Notes: generated by a model not told the origin, from the letters alone. Shown: positions 18,460-27,474, counted from the first letter of the stretch. The stretch: DNA of 61,093 nt from Microvirga sp. Mcv34 (GCF_024519725.1 NZ_JALJRK010000034.1:1-61093); one strand, 5' to 3'. Translations and numbers: made by a program.

Positions 18460-21048
18460 ATGCACGGCTCCCTCCCCGCCACCCCCGAGCGTCGCCCCGC
18501 CTCCCCGTCGCGCCTGCCTCTCCTGCTGCGCCTCGCCTTCCGCGAACTGCGCGGAGGCCTGAGGGGGTTCGGCATCTTTCTCGCCTGCATCGCGCTCGGC
18601 GTCGCGGCCATCGCCAGCGTGTCGTCCCTGTCCCGCTCGCTCACAGAGGGCATCTCCCGCGAGGGCCGGCGAATCCTCGGCGGCGACATGGCCTTCTCCC
18701 TGCTCCAGCGCGAGGCGGGAGCGCCCGAGCGGGCCTTCCTCGAATCCAAGGGCCGGGTCAACGTGATCGCCACCCTGCGGGCCATGGCGGTGGCCAGCGA
18801 GAAGGGCTCGGGGCTGGTGGAGGTGAAGGCGGTCGACGGGGGCTATCCGACCGTCGGCGCCCTCGAAACCGATCCATCTCTGCCTCCCACCGAGCTGTTT
18901 GCCGAGAAGAACGGCGCCTTCGGGGCCGCCGTCGATCCGGCCCTCCTCGCGCGCCTCGACCTCAAGGTCGGCGACCGGGTGACGGTCGGGGCGGCCCATG
19001 TGGAATTGCGGGCGAGCCTCGTGTCCGAGCCCGACAAGATCGCCGACGGCATCGGGTTCGGCCCGCGGCTCTTGGTCTCGCAGGAGGCGTTGAAGGCGAC
19101 CGGCCTCGTCCAGCCCGGCAGCCTCGTGCGCTGGACCTACCGGCTCACCCTGCCGCCCGACCAATCGACCGAGCAGACCCTGACGCAGATCGAGGCGGAT
19201 GCGAACCGCATCCTGCCGGAGGCCGGCTGGAACATCCGCACGCGCCTCAACGCCGATCCGCGCTTCGCCCGCAACATCGAGCGCTTCACCCAGTTCCTCA
19301 CCTTGGTCGGCCTCACGGCGTTGCTCGTGGGCGGTGTCGGCGTCGCCAATGCGGTGCGGGGCTTCATCGACCGCAAACGCGCCTCCATCGCCACGCTCAA
19401 GAGCCTCGGGGCTCCCGGCGGGCAGGTGGTGCTGCTCTATCTCACGCAGGTGATGCTGATCGCGATGGTCGGCATCGCCATCGGCCTGGCCATCGGGGCC
19501 GCGCTGCCCTTCGTGGTCACCGGGCTCTTCGGCCATCTTCTGCCGATCCCGATCCAGCCGACCCTCGCCTGGAGCGAGCTCGGCATCGCGCTGCTCTACG
19601 GGATTCTCACGGCCCTGGTCTTCGCGCTGGCGCCCTTGGGCCGGGCCCATGACGTGCCGGTGTCGGGGCTGTTCCGGGACCAGATCGACCCGGAGCGGCG
19701 CTGGCCGCGCAAGCGCTACCTGACGGCGCTCGTCCTGTCGGTGACGGCCCTCGTGGGGCTGTCCCTGCTCGCCGCCTACGACCGGCGGATCGCCCTGATG
19801 TTCGTGGGCGCGGCCACCGGGTCCTTCGTGCTCCTGCGCCTCGTGGCCATGGGGATCATGGCGCTGGCCCGCCGCCTGCCGCGCCCCCGCCGCACCGCAC
19901 CCCGGCTGGCGCTTGCCAACATTCACCGGCCCGGCGCGCTCACGCCGTCGCTGGTGCTCTCGCTGGGCTTGGGCATCACGCTTCTCGTGACGCTCTCGGT
20001 CATCGACACCAACCTGACGCGGCAGCTCACGCAGAGCCTGCCGGAACGGGCGCCGAGCTTCTTCTTCCTCGACATCCCCAACCAGCAGGCGGACGCCTTC
20101 GAGAGCTTCCTGAAGGGCCAAGCCCCGGAGGCCCGCATCGAGCGGGTGCCGATGATGCGCGGGCGCCTCGTGACCCTCGGCGGCCGGCCGGTGGCCGAGG
20201 TCAAGGCGCCTGAGGACATCTCCTGGGTGCTGGAGGGCGACCGCGGCATCACCTACGCGACCAAACCGCCGGAAGGCTCGAAGGTGGTGCAGGGCGAGTG
20301 GTGGCCCGAAGACTATCGCGGCAAACCGCTCGTCTCCTTCGACCGCAAGATCGCCGAGGGCCTGGGATTGAAGATCGGCGACGAGATCACCGTCAACGTG
20401 CTCGGGCGCAACATCGGCGCCACCATCGCCAACCTGCGCGAGATCGAATGGCGCTCCATGGGGATCAACTTCGTCATGGTGTTCTCGCCTAATACGTTCG
20501 CGGGCGCGCCGCACACGCATCTGGCCACCGTCACCTTCTCGCACGGCTCGGACGCGGCGCTCGACGCCCGCATCCTGCGCAGTTCCGCCCAGGCCTATCC
20601 CATGGTCACGAGCGTGCGGGTGAAGGATGCCCTGGAGGCGGTGAACGACGTGGTCTCCCAGCTCGTCATGGCGATCCGGGGCGCGAGCTCCATCGCGCTG
20701 ATCGCGAGCCTTCTGGTCCTGGCTGGGGCGCTGGCGGCCGGCCATCGGGCGCGGCTCTACGATGCGGTCGTGCTGAAGACCCTGGGTGCGACCCGCACCC
20801 GGCTGATCTCGGCCTACGCGCTCGAATACGGGCTCCTGGGCCTCGCCACGGCTGTGTTCGGGCTCCTGGCCGGGACGCTTGCGGCTTACTTCATCATCAC
20901 CCGGGTGATGTCCCTAAGCTTTACTTTAGACTTGTCGGGCGCCGTCTTGGCCTCTGCATTGGCCGTTCTGGTGAGCGTGGGTCTAGGTCTCATGGGGACG
21001 TGGCGGATCCTAAGTCAAAAACCGGCGCTCTACTTGAGAAACCTTTGA
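18460..21048 (+). CDS. ybbP: FtsX-like ABC permease, YbbP-like
   Basis: 862-residue inner-membrane permease. One membrane segment near the N-terminus (about 30-50) precedes a large periplasmic domain. Two helix groups (about 270-390 and 425-530, FtsX-type) follow, then a second periplasmic region and three final helices (about 735-860). This duplicated topology is typical of YbbP. It pairs with the preceding ATPase and is closed by a strong terminator at 21092. By analogy it may extrude hydrophobic molecules or support envelope lipids near TesA; this is inference. Confidence 0.92.
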   Translation: MHGSLPATPERRPASPSRLPLLLRLAFRELRGGLRGFGIFLACIALGVAAIASVSSLSRSLTEGISREGRRILGGDMAFSLLQREAGAPERAFLESKGRVNVIATLRAMAVASEKGSGLVEVKAVDGGYPTVGALETDPSLPPTELFAEKNGAFGAAVDPALLARLDLKVGDRVTVGAAHVELRASLVSEPDKIADGIGFGPRLLVSQEALKATGLVQPGSLVRWTYRLTLPPDQSTEQTLTQIEADANRILPEAGWNIRTRLNADPRFARNIERFTQFLTLVGLTALLVGGVGVANAVRGFIDRKRASIATLKSLGAPGGQVVLLYLTQVMLIAMVGIAIGLAIGAALPFVVTGLFGHLLPIPIQPTLAWSELGIALLYGILTALVFALAPLGRAHDVPVSGLFRDQIDPERRWPRKRYLTALVLSVTALVGLSLLAAYDRRIALMFVGAATGSFVLLRLVAMGIMALARRLPRPRRTAPRLALANIHRPGALTPSLVLSLGLGITLLVTLSVIDTNLTRQLTQSLPERAPSFFFLDIPNQQADAFESFLKGQAPEARIERVPMMRGRLVTLGGRPVAEVKAPEDISWVLEGDRGITYATKPPEGSKVVQGEWWPEDYRGKPLVSFDRKIAEGLGLKIGDEITVNVLGRNIGATIANLREIEWRSMGINFVMVFSPNTFAGAPHTHLATVTFSHGSDAALDARILRSSAQAYPMVTSVRVKDALEAVNDVVSQLVMAIRGASSIALIASLLVLAGALAAGHRARLYDAVVLKTLGATRTRLISAYALEYGLLGLATAVFGLLAGTLAAYFIITRVMSLSFTLDLSGAVLASALAVLVSVGLGLMGTWRILSQKPALYLRNL

Positions 21049-21091
21049 GGCTCCGCCAGCGCGGGAGCGCTATAAAAAGACGCGGAAATGG

Positions 21092-21128
21092 AACGAGGAG
21101 CAGCATCTACTCTGCTCCTCGTTTTTCT
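21092..21128 (+). terminator. Rho-independent terminator after ybbP
   Basis: AACGAGGAGCAG pairs perfectly with CTGCTCCTCGTT across an 8-nt loop, followed by TTTTTC. It closes the ybbA-ybbP operon. Confidence 0.85.
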
Positions 21129-21277
21129 TCCATCACGAAGAGTTGAAGCTTGGCGTTGCCCCTTGCGCAACGCAGGCCGGCCCCTCATATTTTGCATGTC
21201 GCCGAATTCCGCGGCGGCCGAGGGCTGGATTTCGGCCATTCGAGGGAACACACGGAACACCGCGAGAAAGGACTCCG

Positions 21278-22060
21278 ATGCAACCGTATGAGCAAAACCA
21301 AAACGCCTATGGCACCGGCTTTGCCCGGACGGCGGCACAGGTCGACCAGGGCCTGCGCGCCTTCATGCTCGGCGTCTACAACAACATGGTCCTGGGCCTT
21401 GCCATCTCGGCCCTGGTCGCACTTGGCGTGAACATGCTCGCCACCACGAGCGATCCGTCTCAGGCAGTCGCCCGGATGGGTGGCGTCGGCCTGACCCAGT
21501 TCGGCGCGACGCTGTATGGCTCGCCCCTGATGTGGATCGTGGCGCTGGCGCCTCTGGCCTTCATCTTCTTCTTCTCGTTCCGCATGGACCGGATGACGGC
21601 GTCGGCCGCCCGCGGCACCTTCTTCGCCTTTGCTGCGGTGATGGGCGCCTCGCTTTCGACGCTTCTCATCCGCTACACCGGCGCGAGCGTCGTGCAGGTG
21701 TTCTTCATCACGGCGGCGGCCTTCGGCTCGCTGTCGCTCTGGGGCTACACCACGAACCGCAGCCTGTCGGGCATGGGCTCGTTCCTGATCATGGGTCTCG
21801 TCGGCCTGATCCTGGCCTCGATCGTGAACATCTTCGTCGCGTCGAGCGCCCTGCAGTTCGGCATTTCCGTGATCGGCGTCCTGATCTTCGCGGGCCTGAC
21901 CGCCTACGACACGCAGAAGCTGAAGGAGATGTATCTCTACGGCAACTTCGATAGCGAAGCCGCCGGCAAGGCCTCCGTGTTCGGCGCCCTGACGCTGTAC
22001 CTGGACTTCATCAACATGTTCCAGTTCCTCCTCGCTCTCGTGGGCAACCGCAACGAGTAA
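21278..22060 (+). CDS. Bax inhibitor-1 / YccA-family membrane protein
   Basis: 260 residues with about seven membrane helices. The ATG at 21278 follows GAAAGGAC; a longer reading would begin before the ribosome site. The N-terminus MQPYEQNQNAYGTG is hydrophilic, then helices start at GLRAFMLGVYNNMVLGLAI. The conserved LTAYDTQKLKEMY motif near residue 210 carries the Asp pair of the BI-1 calcium-leak family. E. coli relative YccA modulates FtsH proteolysis. Single gene with its own terminator. Confidence 0.93.
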   Translation: MQPYEQNQNAYGTGFARTAAQVDQGLRAFMLGVYNNMVLGLAISALVALGVNMLATTSDPSQAVARMGGVGLTQFGATLYGSPLMWIVALAPLAFIFFFSFRMDRMTASAARGTFFAFAAVMGASLSTLLIRYTGASVVQVFFITAAAFGSLSLWGYTTNRSLSGMGSFLIMGLVGLILASIVNIFVASSALQFGISVIGVLIFAGLTAYDTQKLKEMYLYGNFDSEAAGKASVFGALTLYLDFINMFQFLLALVGNRNE

Positions 22061-22085
22061 GGACGAACGGATCGGACGATCCCCG

Positions 22086-22116
22086 AGCCCCGGCCGAAAG
22101 GCCGGGGCTTTTCTTT
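22086..22116 (+). terminator. Rho-independent terminator after the BI-1 gene
   Basis: AGCCCCGGCC-GAAA-GGCCGGGGCT, a perfect 10-bp stem with a GAAA tetraloop, is followed by TTTCTTTT. It lies between two convergent genes. Confidence 0.92.
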
Positions 22117-22121
22117 TGAAA

Positions 22122-23597
22122 TCAAGCCTGCGCCGAGCGGTAGCCGAACCACGCGCTCGCCACGGCCGCGGCGGCGCAGATCAGCGTCACCAGGCCGAAG
22201 CCGCCGATCATGGCCGCGGCATAGATGTCCGCCGAACCATCCATGGACGGTCCGGCCATCGGCGGCCGGGCGCCGAAGCTGGCCTGCGCGAAGAGATCCG
22301 CCATCTCCGGTTTCGCCCAAGCGGCGGCCCGCCGGAACCCCAGGGTGGCGACGATGCCGAGCCCCGCGACGGCGATGAGCCCCGCCACGCGCGAGACCGC
22401 GTTGTTGACCCCGGAGGCCACGCCGATGCGCTCGTCCGGGACGGCGTTCATCACCGTCGTGGAAAGCGGCGCCACGGTGATCCCCATGCCGAGCCCCAGC
22501 ACCGCCATGACCGGAACGACCGCAGCCCAATAACCGCCATGCAGGACGGCCGGGGCCAGGAGCGCGAAGCTCAGGCCCGTGACCAGCGGCCCCACGGTCA
22601 GGAGCAGGCGGGTGCCGAACCGGTCGGCCAGGACGCCGCCGAGCCGGGACAGCACGGCCATGACCAGGGTGAAGGGCAGGAACACCGAGCCCGCCCTGGC
22701 GGCCGAATAGCCATGGGCCTCGATCAGCGCGGTCGGCAGGAAGAACAGGGCGCCGCCAAGGGCGAAATAGAGCAGCAGGGTCAGGACGTTGACGTTGGCG
22801 AAGGCGGGGACGCGGAACAGGTCGAGCGGCATCATGGGGGCGGCGCAGCGTTTCTCGTGGCGCAGGAACAGGCCGAGGACGGCCAAGCCGGCGAGCGTCG
22901 ACAGGATGGCGACGATCCGGTAGCTGCCCCGGTCGCCGAGCGCCGTCAGGCCATAGGCGACGAGGCCGAGCGCCGCGACAGCCAGGACCGCGCCGAGCCA
23001 GTCCATCGCGGCCTGCGACGCGACCGGGCTTTCCGGCACCCGGGTCCAGCACAGCCAGAGCGCCAGCGCGGCGATGGGCCCATTGATCCAGAAGATCGCC
23101 TGCCAGGGGCCGATATCGATGAGCCAGCCCCCGAGGATCGGCCCGAGGGCCGCCGCGATGGCGGAGGCGGCCGCCCAGGTGCCGATGGCCCGGCCCCGTG
23201 CCTCCTTCGGGAAATGGGCGCTGATCAGGGCAAGCGATCCCGGCACCAGCAGGGCGCCGCCGATCCCCTGGAAGGTCCGGGCCGCGATCAGCATTCCGGC
23301 CGACCCGGACAGCCCGCACCACAGGGAGGTCAGGCCGAAACACGCGATGCCGACCATGAAGACCCGCCTGAGCCCGTAGGCATCCCCGGCCGCGCCGCCC
23401 AGCAGCAGGAAGGCGGAGAGCGTCAGCGCATAGGCGTTTGTGATCCACTGCATTTCGGATAGGGAGGCCTGCAGGCTCTCACGCACCTGCGGGATCGCCA
23501 CGGTCACGATGGCCCCGTCGGCAAAGACCATGCTGGAGGCCAGGATTGCGGTCCAGACCACGAAGGTTTGCGTCTTGCCGGGACTGAACTCGCTCAT
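22122..23597 (-). CDS. MFS drug efflux transporter, DHA2 (14-TM) type
   Basis: 491 residues. The ATG at 23597 follows an AAAGG site; an upstream extension is unlikely. The N-terminus TFVVWTAILASSMVFADGAIVTVAIPQ and WITNAYALTLSAFLLLGGAAGD are DHA2 signatures, with motif A GDAYGLRRVFM and motif C-like GGALLVPGSLALIS. About 14 helices. Probably a proton-driven multidrug or metabolite exporter; the substrate is unknown. No regulator adjoins it. Confidence 0.9.
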   Translation of the reverse strand: MSEFSPGKTQTFVVWTAILASSMVFADGAIVTVAIPQVRESLQASLSEMQWITNAYALTLSAFLLLGGAAGDAYGLRRVFMVGIACFGLTSLWCGLSGSAGMLIAARTFQGIGGALLVPGSLALISAHFPKEARGRAIGTWAAASAIAAALGPILGGWLIDIGPWQAIFWINGPIAALALWLCWTRVPESPVASQAAMDWLGAVLAVAALGLVAYGLTALGDRGSYRIVAILSTLAGLAVLGLFLRHEKRCAAPMMPLDLFRVPAFANVNVLTLLLYFALGGALFFLPTALIEAHGYSAARAGSVFLPFTLVMAVLSRLGGVLADRFGTRLLLTVGPLVTGLSFALLAPAVLHGGYWAAVVPVMAVLGLGMGITVAPLSTTVMNAVPDERIGVASGVNNAVSRVAGLIAVAGLGIVATLGFRRAAAWAKPEMADLFAQASFGARPPMAGPSMDGSADIYAAAMIGGFGLVTLICAAAAVASAWFGYRSAQA

Positions 23598-23709
23598 GCT
23601 GGGGCCTTTCGACAAGGCATCATGGCAGGCCACGGGAGAGGTGGAAAGACAGCGTTCCCAAGCAGGAATGCCATTCCTTCTCACCCCGAAAATGCTCTAG
23701 AAAACGCCC

Positions 23710-24246
23710 ATGAGCATTCTCGTCCGCCCTTCGTCCGAATCCGACCTCGAGGCCGTCACGGCCATCTATGCCCATGCGGTGAAGCATGGCACGGCCTCCT
23801 TCGAGCTCGACCCGCCTGACCGAGCCGAGATGGCGCGCCGCCGCGCCGCGATCCTCGATGGCGGCTATCCCTATCTCGTGGCGGAACAGGACGGCGCGAT
23901 CCTCGGATACGCGTATGCGGGCGCTTACCGGACGCGCCCGGCCTATCGCTCGACGGTGGAGGATTCGATCTATGTCGCCCCGTCCGCGCAGGGGCGCGGC
24001 ATCGGGCGCCTGCTGCTCGCCGCCCTGATCGAGGAATGCGAGGCGCGGGATTTCCGCCTCATGGTAGCGGTCATCGGGGACGAGGAATCGAAGGGCTCTA
24101 TCGGGCTGCACCAGAGCCTGGGCTTCGAGCCTGTCGGCATCCTCAAGGGCATCGGCTACAAGCACGGGCGCTGGCTCTCCACCGTGCTGATGCAGCGCCC
24201 GCTCGGGCGCGGCACGGGCGAGCCGCCGACGCGGCCAGTCGCCTGA
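23710..24246 (+). CDS. GNAT acetyltransferase, phosphinothricin N-acetyltransferase (PAT) type
   Basis: 178 residues. The acetyl-CoA loop AQGRGIGRLLL (about 97-107) and PAT-type blocks IYAHAVKHGTASFE, YAYAGAYRTRPAYR, EDSIYV, and the C-terminal LGFEPVGILKGIGYKHGRW are all present. Family members acetylate phosphinothricin or methionine sulfoximine and related amino acid analogues. The next MFS gene starts 8 nt after it, so an acetylate-and-export pair is possible. Confidence 0.92.
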   Translation: MSILVRPSSESDLEAVTAIYAHAVKHGTASFELDPPDRAEMARRRAAILDGGYPYLVAEQDGAILGYAYAGAYRTRPAYRSTVEDSIYVAPSAQGRGIGRLLLAALIEECEARDFRLMVAVIGDEESKGSIGLHQSLGFEPVGILKGIGYKHGRWLSTVLMQRPLGRGTGEPPTRPVA

Positions 24247-24254
24247 GATTGTCG

Positions 24255-25499
24255 ATGAGATCGACGATCATTCGCCTGCCGAAGACGGGTCTATGGCAGA
24301 ATCCCGACTTCCTGCGGCTCTGGGGAGCGCAGACCCTTTCGGCCATCGGCGCGCGCTTCACCCGTGAGGGGTTGCCGATCATCGCGGCCCTGACGCTCGA
24401 CGCTTCCGCGACGGATCTCGGCCTGCTCGTGGCATTGAGCCTTCTGCCGGGGGTTCTGCTCAGCCCGTTCATCGGGACGTGGATCGACAGAACGCGGCGC
24501 CGACGCGTGCTCATCGTGGCCGATCTCCTGAGAGCCGCAGCTCTCGCAACGCTTCCGGCCATGGCTTGGTTCGGGTCCATCACGATCGGGCAGGTCATGG
24601 GCGTATCGGCGGCCGTGGCCCTCCTGTCCATGTTCTTCCAGACCGCGGACAATGCCTATCTGCCGACATTGGTGAACCGCGATCAGCTTCTGGAAGGCAA
24701 CGCCAAACTCGCCACCACCGATTCGCTGGCGGAAATCGCCGGCCCTGCTCTGGCGGGAACCGCCATTCAACTGGTCACTGCGCCTGTTGCGATCCTGTTC
24801 GATGCCTTGTCCTATGTCTGGTCGGCCCTGCTGTTGGCCTCCATCACGCGGCGGGAGCCGCCTCTCGTCACCGGAGAGCATGCGCCCGATCTGTGGCGCG
24901 AAACGGGAGACGGCCTGCGCTTCGTGTTCGGGCATCCGGTCCTCAGGCCGCTGACGCTGTGCTCCGCCAGCCTCACATTCTTCCTGAGCTTCTTTGCGCC
25001 GCTTTATGTGCTGTTCGCAGTGCGTGACCTGAGCATTCAGCCAGGAATCCTCGGCTTCATCGTGGCGCTGGGCGGGATCAGCGCCTTGATCGGGGCGCAG
25101 TTCGCGGCCTGGGCCGGTCGGCGCTTTCGTTTACGCAGTCTCCTGATCGGGTCGCTGCTGATCTACGGCGTCATGATCTGTTTTATTCCGCTGGCCCAGG
25201 GGCCTCTGTGGGTGGCCGTTGCATCCTTATGCATCGCTCAGCTCCTGAGCGATGGTCTCTATGTGGTCTTCGCCACGAACACGACCGTCTTACGCCAGAA
25301 GGTGACGCCAGACGCTTTGCGCGGACGGGAAGCCGGAACACTGCATCTGCTGACGGGCGGTCTTGGCCTAGTGGCCGCCTTAGGCGCGGGCTTTGCGGCC
25401 GATTGGGTCGGGATCCGAACGGTCCTGTGGACCGGAGCGCTCGGGGTGGTCGCATCGACCCTCTGGCTTCTGGCCCTTCCCGAGGACCTTGAGCGCTAG
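24255..25499 (+). CDS. MFS transporter (MFS_3/enterobactin-exporter-like)
   Basis: 414 residues, about twelve helices. The start at 24255 lies 8 nt after the acetyltransferase gene; the open frame extending into that gene is rejected. LWQNPDFLRLWGAQTLSAIGARFT is the typical N-terminus of this family, with motif A-like GTWIDRTRRRRVLI. Probably an exporter of unknown substrate, co-transcribed with the PAT gene. Confidence 0.88.
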   Translation: MRSTIIRLPKTGLWQNPDFLRLWGAQTLSAIGARFTREGLPIIAALTLDASATDLGLLVALSLLPGVLLSPFIGTWIDRTRRRRVLIVADLLRAAALATLPAMAWFGSITIGQVMGVSAAVALLSMFFQTADNAYLPTLVNRDQLLEGNAKLATTDSLAEIAGPALAGTAIQLVTAPVAILFDALSYVWSALLLASITRREPPLVTGEHAPDLWRETGDGLRFVFGHPVLRPLTLCSASLTFFLSFFAPLYVLFAVRDLSIQPGILGFIVALGGISALIGAQFAAWAGRRFRLRSLLIGSLLIYGVMICFIPLAQGPLWVAVASLCIAQLLSDGLYVVFATNTTVLRQKVTPDALRGREAGTLHLLTGGLGLVAALGAGFAADWVGIRTVLWTGALGVVASTLWLLALPEDLER

Positions 25500-25504
25500 A
25501 GCCT

Positions 25505-25602
25505 CGGACCCAAAAGTGGACATCACTTTTGGGATTCATCCGATGCTCCTTCTCTTGGCTGGCGCATCGGATGAGGCGGCCCTCTGGATCCGTCCGATGC
25601 GC
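25505..25602. repeat. Dispersed tandem palindrome, CGGACCCAAAAGTGG type
   Basis: The first hairpin pairs CCCAAAAGTG with CACTTTTGGG and CGGA with TCCG. The second pairs GCGCATCGGA (25562-25571) with TCCGATGCGC (25593-25602). It fills the gap between two convergent genes and touches the stop codon of the DUF2794 gene. Confidence 0.8.
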
Positions 25603-25982
25603 TAAGCCGACACGACCTTCGGCTTGTCGAGCACCCGCAGCACGCGCGCGAGCTCGTGTCCGCGCTTGAGGACCAGGCCCGTCGAGACGATGACCGAATA
25701 AGCGCCTTGCTTCTTGGCGAGCTTCGGGTCCTTCTCGATCCGGTAGAGGGGCATTTCGGACGTGCGCCGGAAGATGGAGAAGACGGCCTTGTCAGGCAGA
25801 AAATCGATGGCGTAATCACGCCATTCACCGGCCGCCACCATGCGGCCGTAGAGATTGAGAATGGCCTGCAACTCGGAACGGTCGAAGGACACCTGTCTCG
25901 GCGCGGCGGGGAAAGGAACGATGTGGGCCGAACCCTGCATCGAGCCGCCGCGCAACGGCTCCGCGATGTCACCTTCGCTCAT
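25602..25982 (-). CDS. DUF2794-family protein
   Basis: 126 residues. The ATG at 25982 has GGGAGG just upstream; an ATG four codons earlier is less likely. The protein is soluble and carries VSFDRSELQAILNLYGRMVAAGEWRDYAIDF and FRRTSEMPLYRIEKDP, the hallmarks of the alphaproteobacterial DUF2794 family. Function unknown. Confidence 0.88.
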   Translation of the reverse strand: MSEGDIAEPLRGGSMQGSAHIVPFPAAPRQVSFDRSELQAILNLYGRMVAAGEWRDYAIDFLPDKAVFSIFRRTSEMPLYRIEKDPKLAKKQGAYSVIVSTGLVLKRGHELARVLRVLDKPKVVSA

Positions 25983-26234
25983 GAAGCCTCCCATGTCTCG
26001 TTTTCATGACCTGATGATGGGCTTCGGCGGCTAAGGGATCAACCCATGACGACACAATGAACCACGGGTTCTTTTGCAAATCATATTCCTGCCTCAATCG
26101 CGCCGTGATGGAGCCTCACTGAATGCCGTTAATGCTTAAGTTGCCTCGACGGCCCGGCTCATCGAACGGCTTGGACACGTCAGCCCCCCAGCCCTCTGAG
26201 TCGTACGAAGGGCCGGGCCACCCTCGAGGCACAG

Positions 26235-26261
26235 GGCTGCCTTTCATGGCAGCCTTTTCTC
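26235..26261 (+). terminator. Rho-independent terminator (first of two)
   Basis: GGCTGCC-TTTCAT-GGCAGCC followed by TTTTCTC. Confidence 0.75.
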
Positions 26262-26268
26262 TATTCAA

Positions 26269-26308
26269 AGGGCTTTGCGATGGTCCAGATCGCAAAGCCC
26301 TCTTTTTT
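26269..26308 (+). terminator. Rho-independent terminator (second of two)
   Basis: AGGGCTTTGCGAT pairs perfectly with ATCGCAAAGCCCT over a 7-nt loop, followed by C and six T. A 13-bp stem with a U-tract is a strong terminator. Confidence 0.9.
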
Positions 26309-26356
26309 GGTTGATGGATGCTTTCATTCCGCAACGGACATGCAGCGAATGCCGCT

Positions 26357-26440
26357 GTCATCCCCGGCGCACGCAGTGCGGGAAGGGGATCCAGTACGTT
26401 GCGCTTGTTCGTGGATCCCCTTCCCTCGCTTCGCTTGGCC
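26357..26440. repeat. Dispersed intergenic repeat related to 13887-13982
   Basis: Contains GTCATCCCCGG and GGAAGGGGATCCA paired with TGGATCCCCTTCC. The rest is diverged. It lies at the 3' end of the minus-strand oxidoreductase gene. Confidence 0.7.
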
Positions 26441-26457
26441 TAAGGATCGGAACGATT

Positions 26458-27474
26458 TCAAAATCCCGACAGGACGAGCTTGCCGCGCGTGCGGTTGCTC
26501 TCGACGAGGGAATGCGCGCGCTTGAGATTGGACGCGTTGATCGGTCCGATGATGTCGGCCAACGTCGTCCGGATCGTGCCCGCATCCACGAGGCGCGACG
26601 CCTCGTTCAGGATCTCGTGCTGCCGCTCCATGTCGGCGGTCTGAAAAGTCGAGCGGGTGAACATGGATTCCCAGTGAATCGAGATGCTCTTGCCTTTCAT
26701 GAGGCTGATGTCGAGGAGCGTCTTCGGATCGTCGATGAGGGCGAAGCGGCCTTGCGGCGCAAGGGCTTTCGCGATCTCGGCGAAATGGTTCTCCGTGTGA
26801 GTGATCGAGAACGCGAAGGCCGGCGCGCCGATGCCCAGGGTCTCCACCTGCGCGGCGAGCGGTTTGCCGTGATCGATCACGTGATGGGCGCCGAGCTCCC
26901 TCGCCCAGGCCTGCGTCTCCGGACGTGACGCGGTGGCGATCACGGTGAGGTCCGTGAGCTTGCGCGCGAGCTGGACCGCGATGGAGCCGACGCCGCCGGC
27001 GGCGCCCACGATCAGGACGGCGTTGGCCGCTCCCTTCACCGGGCGCTTGACCTCCAGCCGGTCGAACAGGGTCTCCCAGGCCGTCAGGGTGGTCAGCGGC
27101 AGGGCGGCGGCCTCCTCGAAGCTCAAGCTCTTCGGCTTCGTGCCGACGAGCCGCTCGTCCACCACATGGAATTCCGCATTGGTGCCCTGGCGCGTGATGG
27201 CGCCGGCATAGAACACCTCGTCGCCTTCCCTGAACAGGGACACGTCCTTTCCGGTCCCTCGGACGATCCCGGCCGCATCGAAGCCCAGGACCTTCCAGCC
27301 GCCCGGCTCCGGCTGCGCCCGCATGCGGACCTTCGTGTCGACGGGGTTCAGGGACACCGCCCTGATCTCGACGAGCAGGTCGCGCGGTCCGGGCTCGGGG
27401 CGGGGCAGGTCGATGTCGACGAGGGAAGCGTCCTGATCGATGGCAAGGGATTGCTGATAACCGACGGCGCGCAT
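26458..27474 (-). CDS. Zinc-type alcohol dehydrogenase/quinone oxidoreductase family protein
   Basis: 338-residue MDR-superfamily enzyme. The ATG at 27474 begins MRAVGYQQSL; upstream codons belong to the divergent promoter. LLVEIRAVSLNPVDTKVR and the dinucleotide motif VGAAGGVGSIAVQLAR (about 156-171) are visible. No structural or catalytic zinc cysteines are seen, so it is a zinc-free quinone-reductase-like member (ZADH/YhfP type). Divergent from an HxlR regulator, which very likely controls it. Confidence 0.9.
   Translation of the reverse strand: MRAVGYQQSLAIDQDASLVDIDLPRPEPGPRDLLVEIRAVSLNPVDTKVRMRAQPEPGGWKVLGFDAAGIVRGTGKDVSLFREGDEVFYAGAITRQGTNAEFHVVDERLVGTKPKSLSFEEAAALPLTTLTAWETLFDRLEVKRPVKGAANAVLIVGAAGGVGSIAVQLARKLTDLTVIATASRPETQAWARELGAHHVIDHGKPLAAQVETLGIGAPAFAFSITHTENHFAEIAKALAPQGRFALIDDPKTLLDISLMKGKSISIHWESMFTRSTFQTADMERQHEILNEASRLVDAGTIRTTLADIIGPINASNLKRAHSLVESNRTRGKLVLSGF

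Larger units (their letters stand above)
26141..26308 (+). ncRNA. Candidate stand-alone structured small RNA
   Basis: GCCTCGA (26143-26149) and GGCCCGGC (26151-26158) pair with TCGAGGC (26224-26230) and GCCGGGCC (26212-26219), making a 15-bp closing stem around a 53-nt structured interior. Two intrinsic terminators follow at once. No plus-strand gene starts until 27570, so this is not an obvious leader. A 63-codon ORF crosses both terminators and is not credible. It matches no RNA family I can recognise. The 5' end is a guess and the promoter is not identified. Confidence 0.4.

Noticed and set aside
18319..20745. 808-codon minus-strand frame opposite ybbP
   Set aside because: Low-complexity His/Gly/Arg/Asp-rich translation typical of the antisense of a GC-rich gene; ybbP on the plus strand is clearly real.
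26141..26308. Assignment of the structured RNA as 6S RNA, tmRNA or SRP RNA
   Set aside because: A CCCTCTGAG motif faintly recalls 6S RNA but the remaining length before the terminator is too short. No tag ORF or T-loop (tmRNA) and no GGAAGG signature (SRP) is present.
26123..26314. 63-codon plus-strand ORF
   Set aside because: It runs through two intrinsic terminators and has no ribosome site; the region looks like structured RNA instead.
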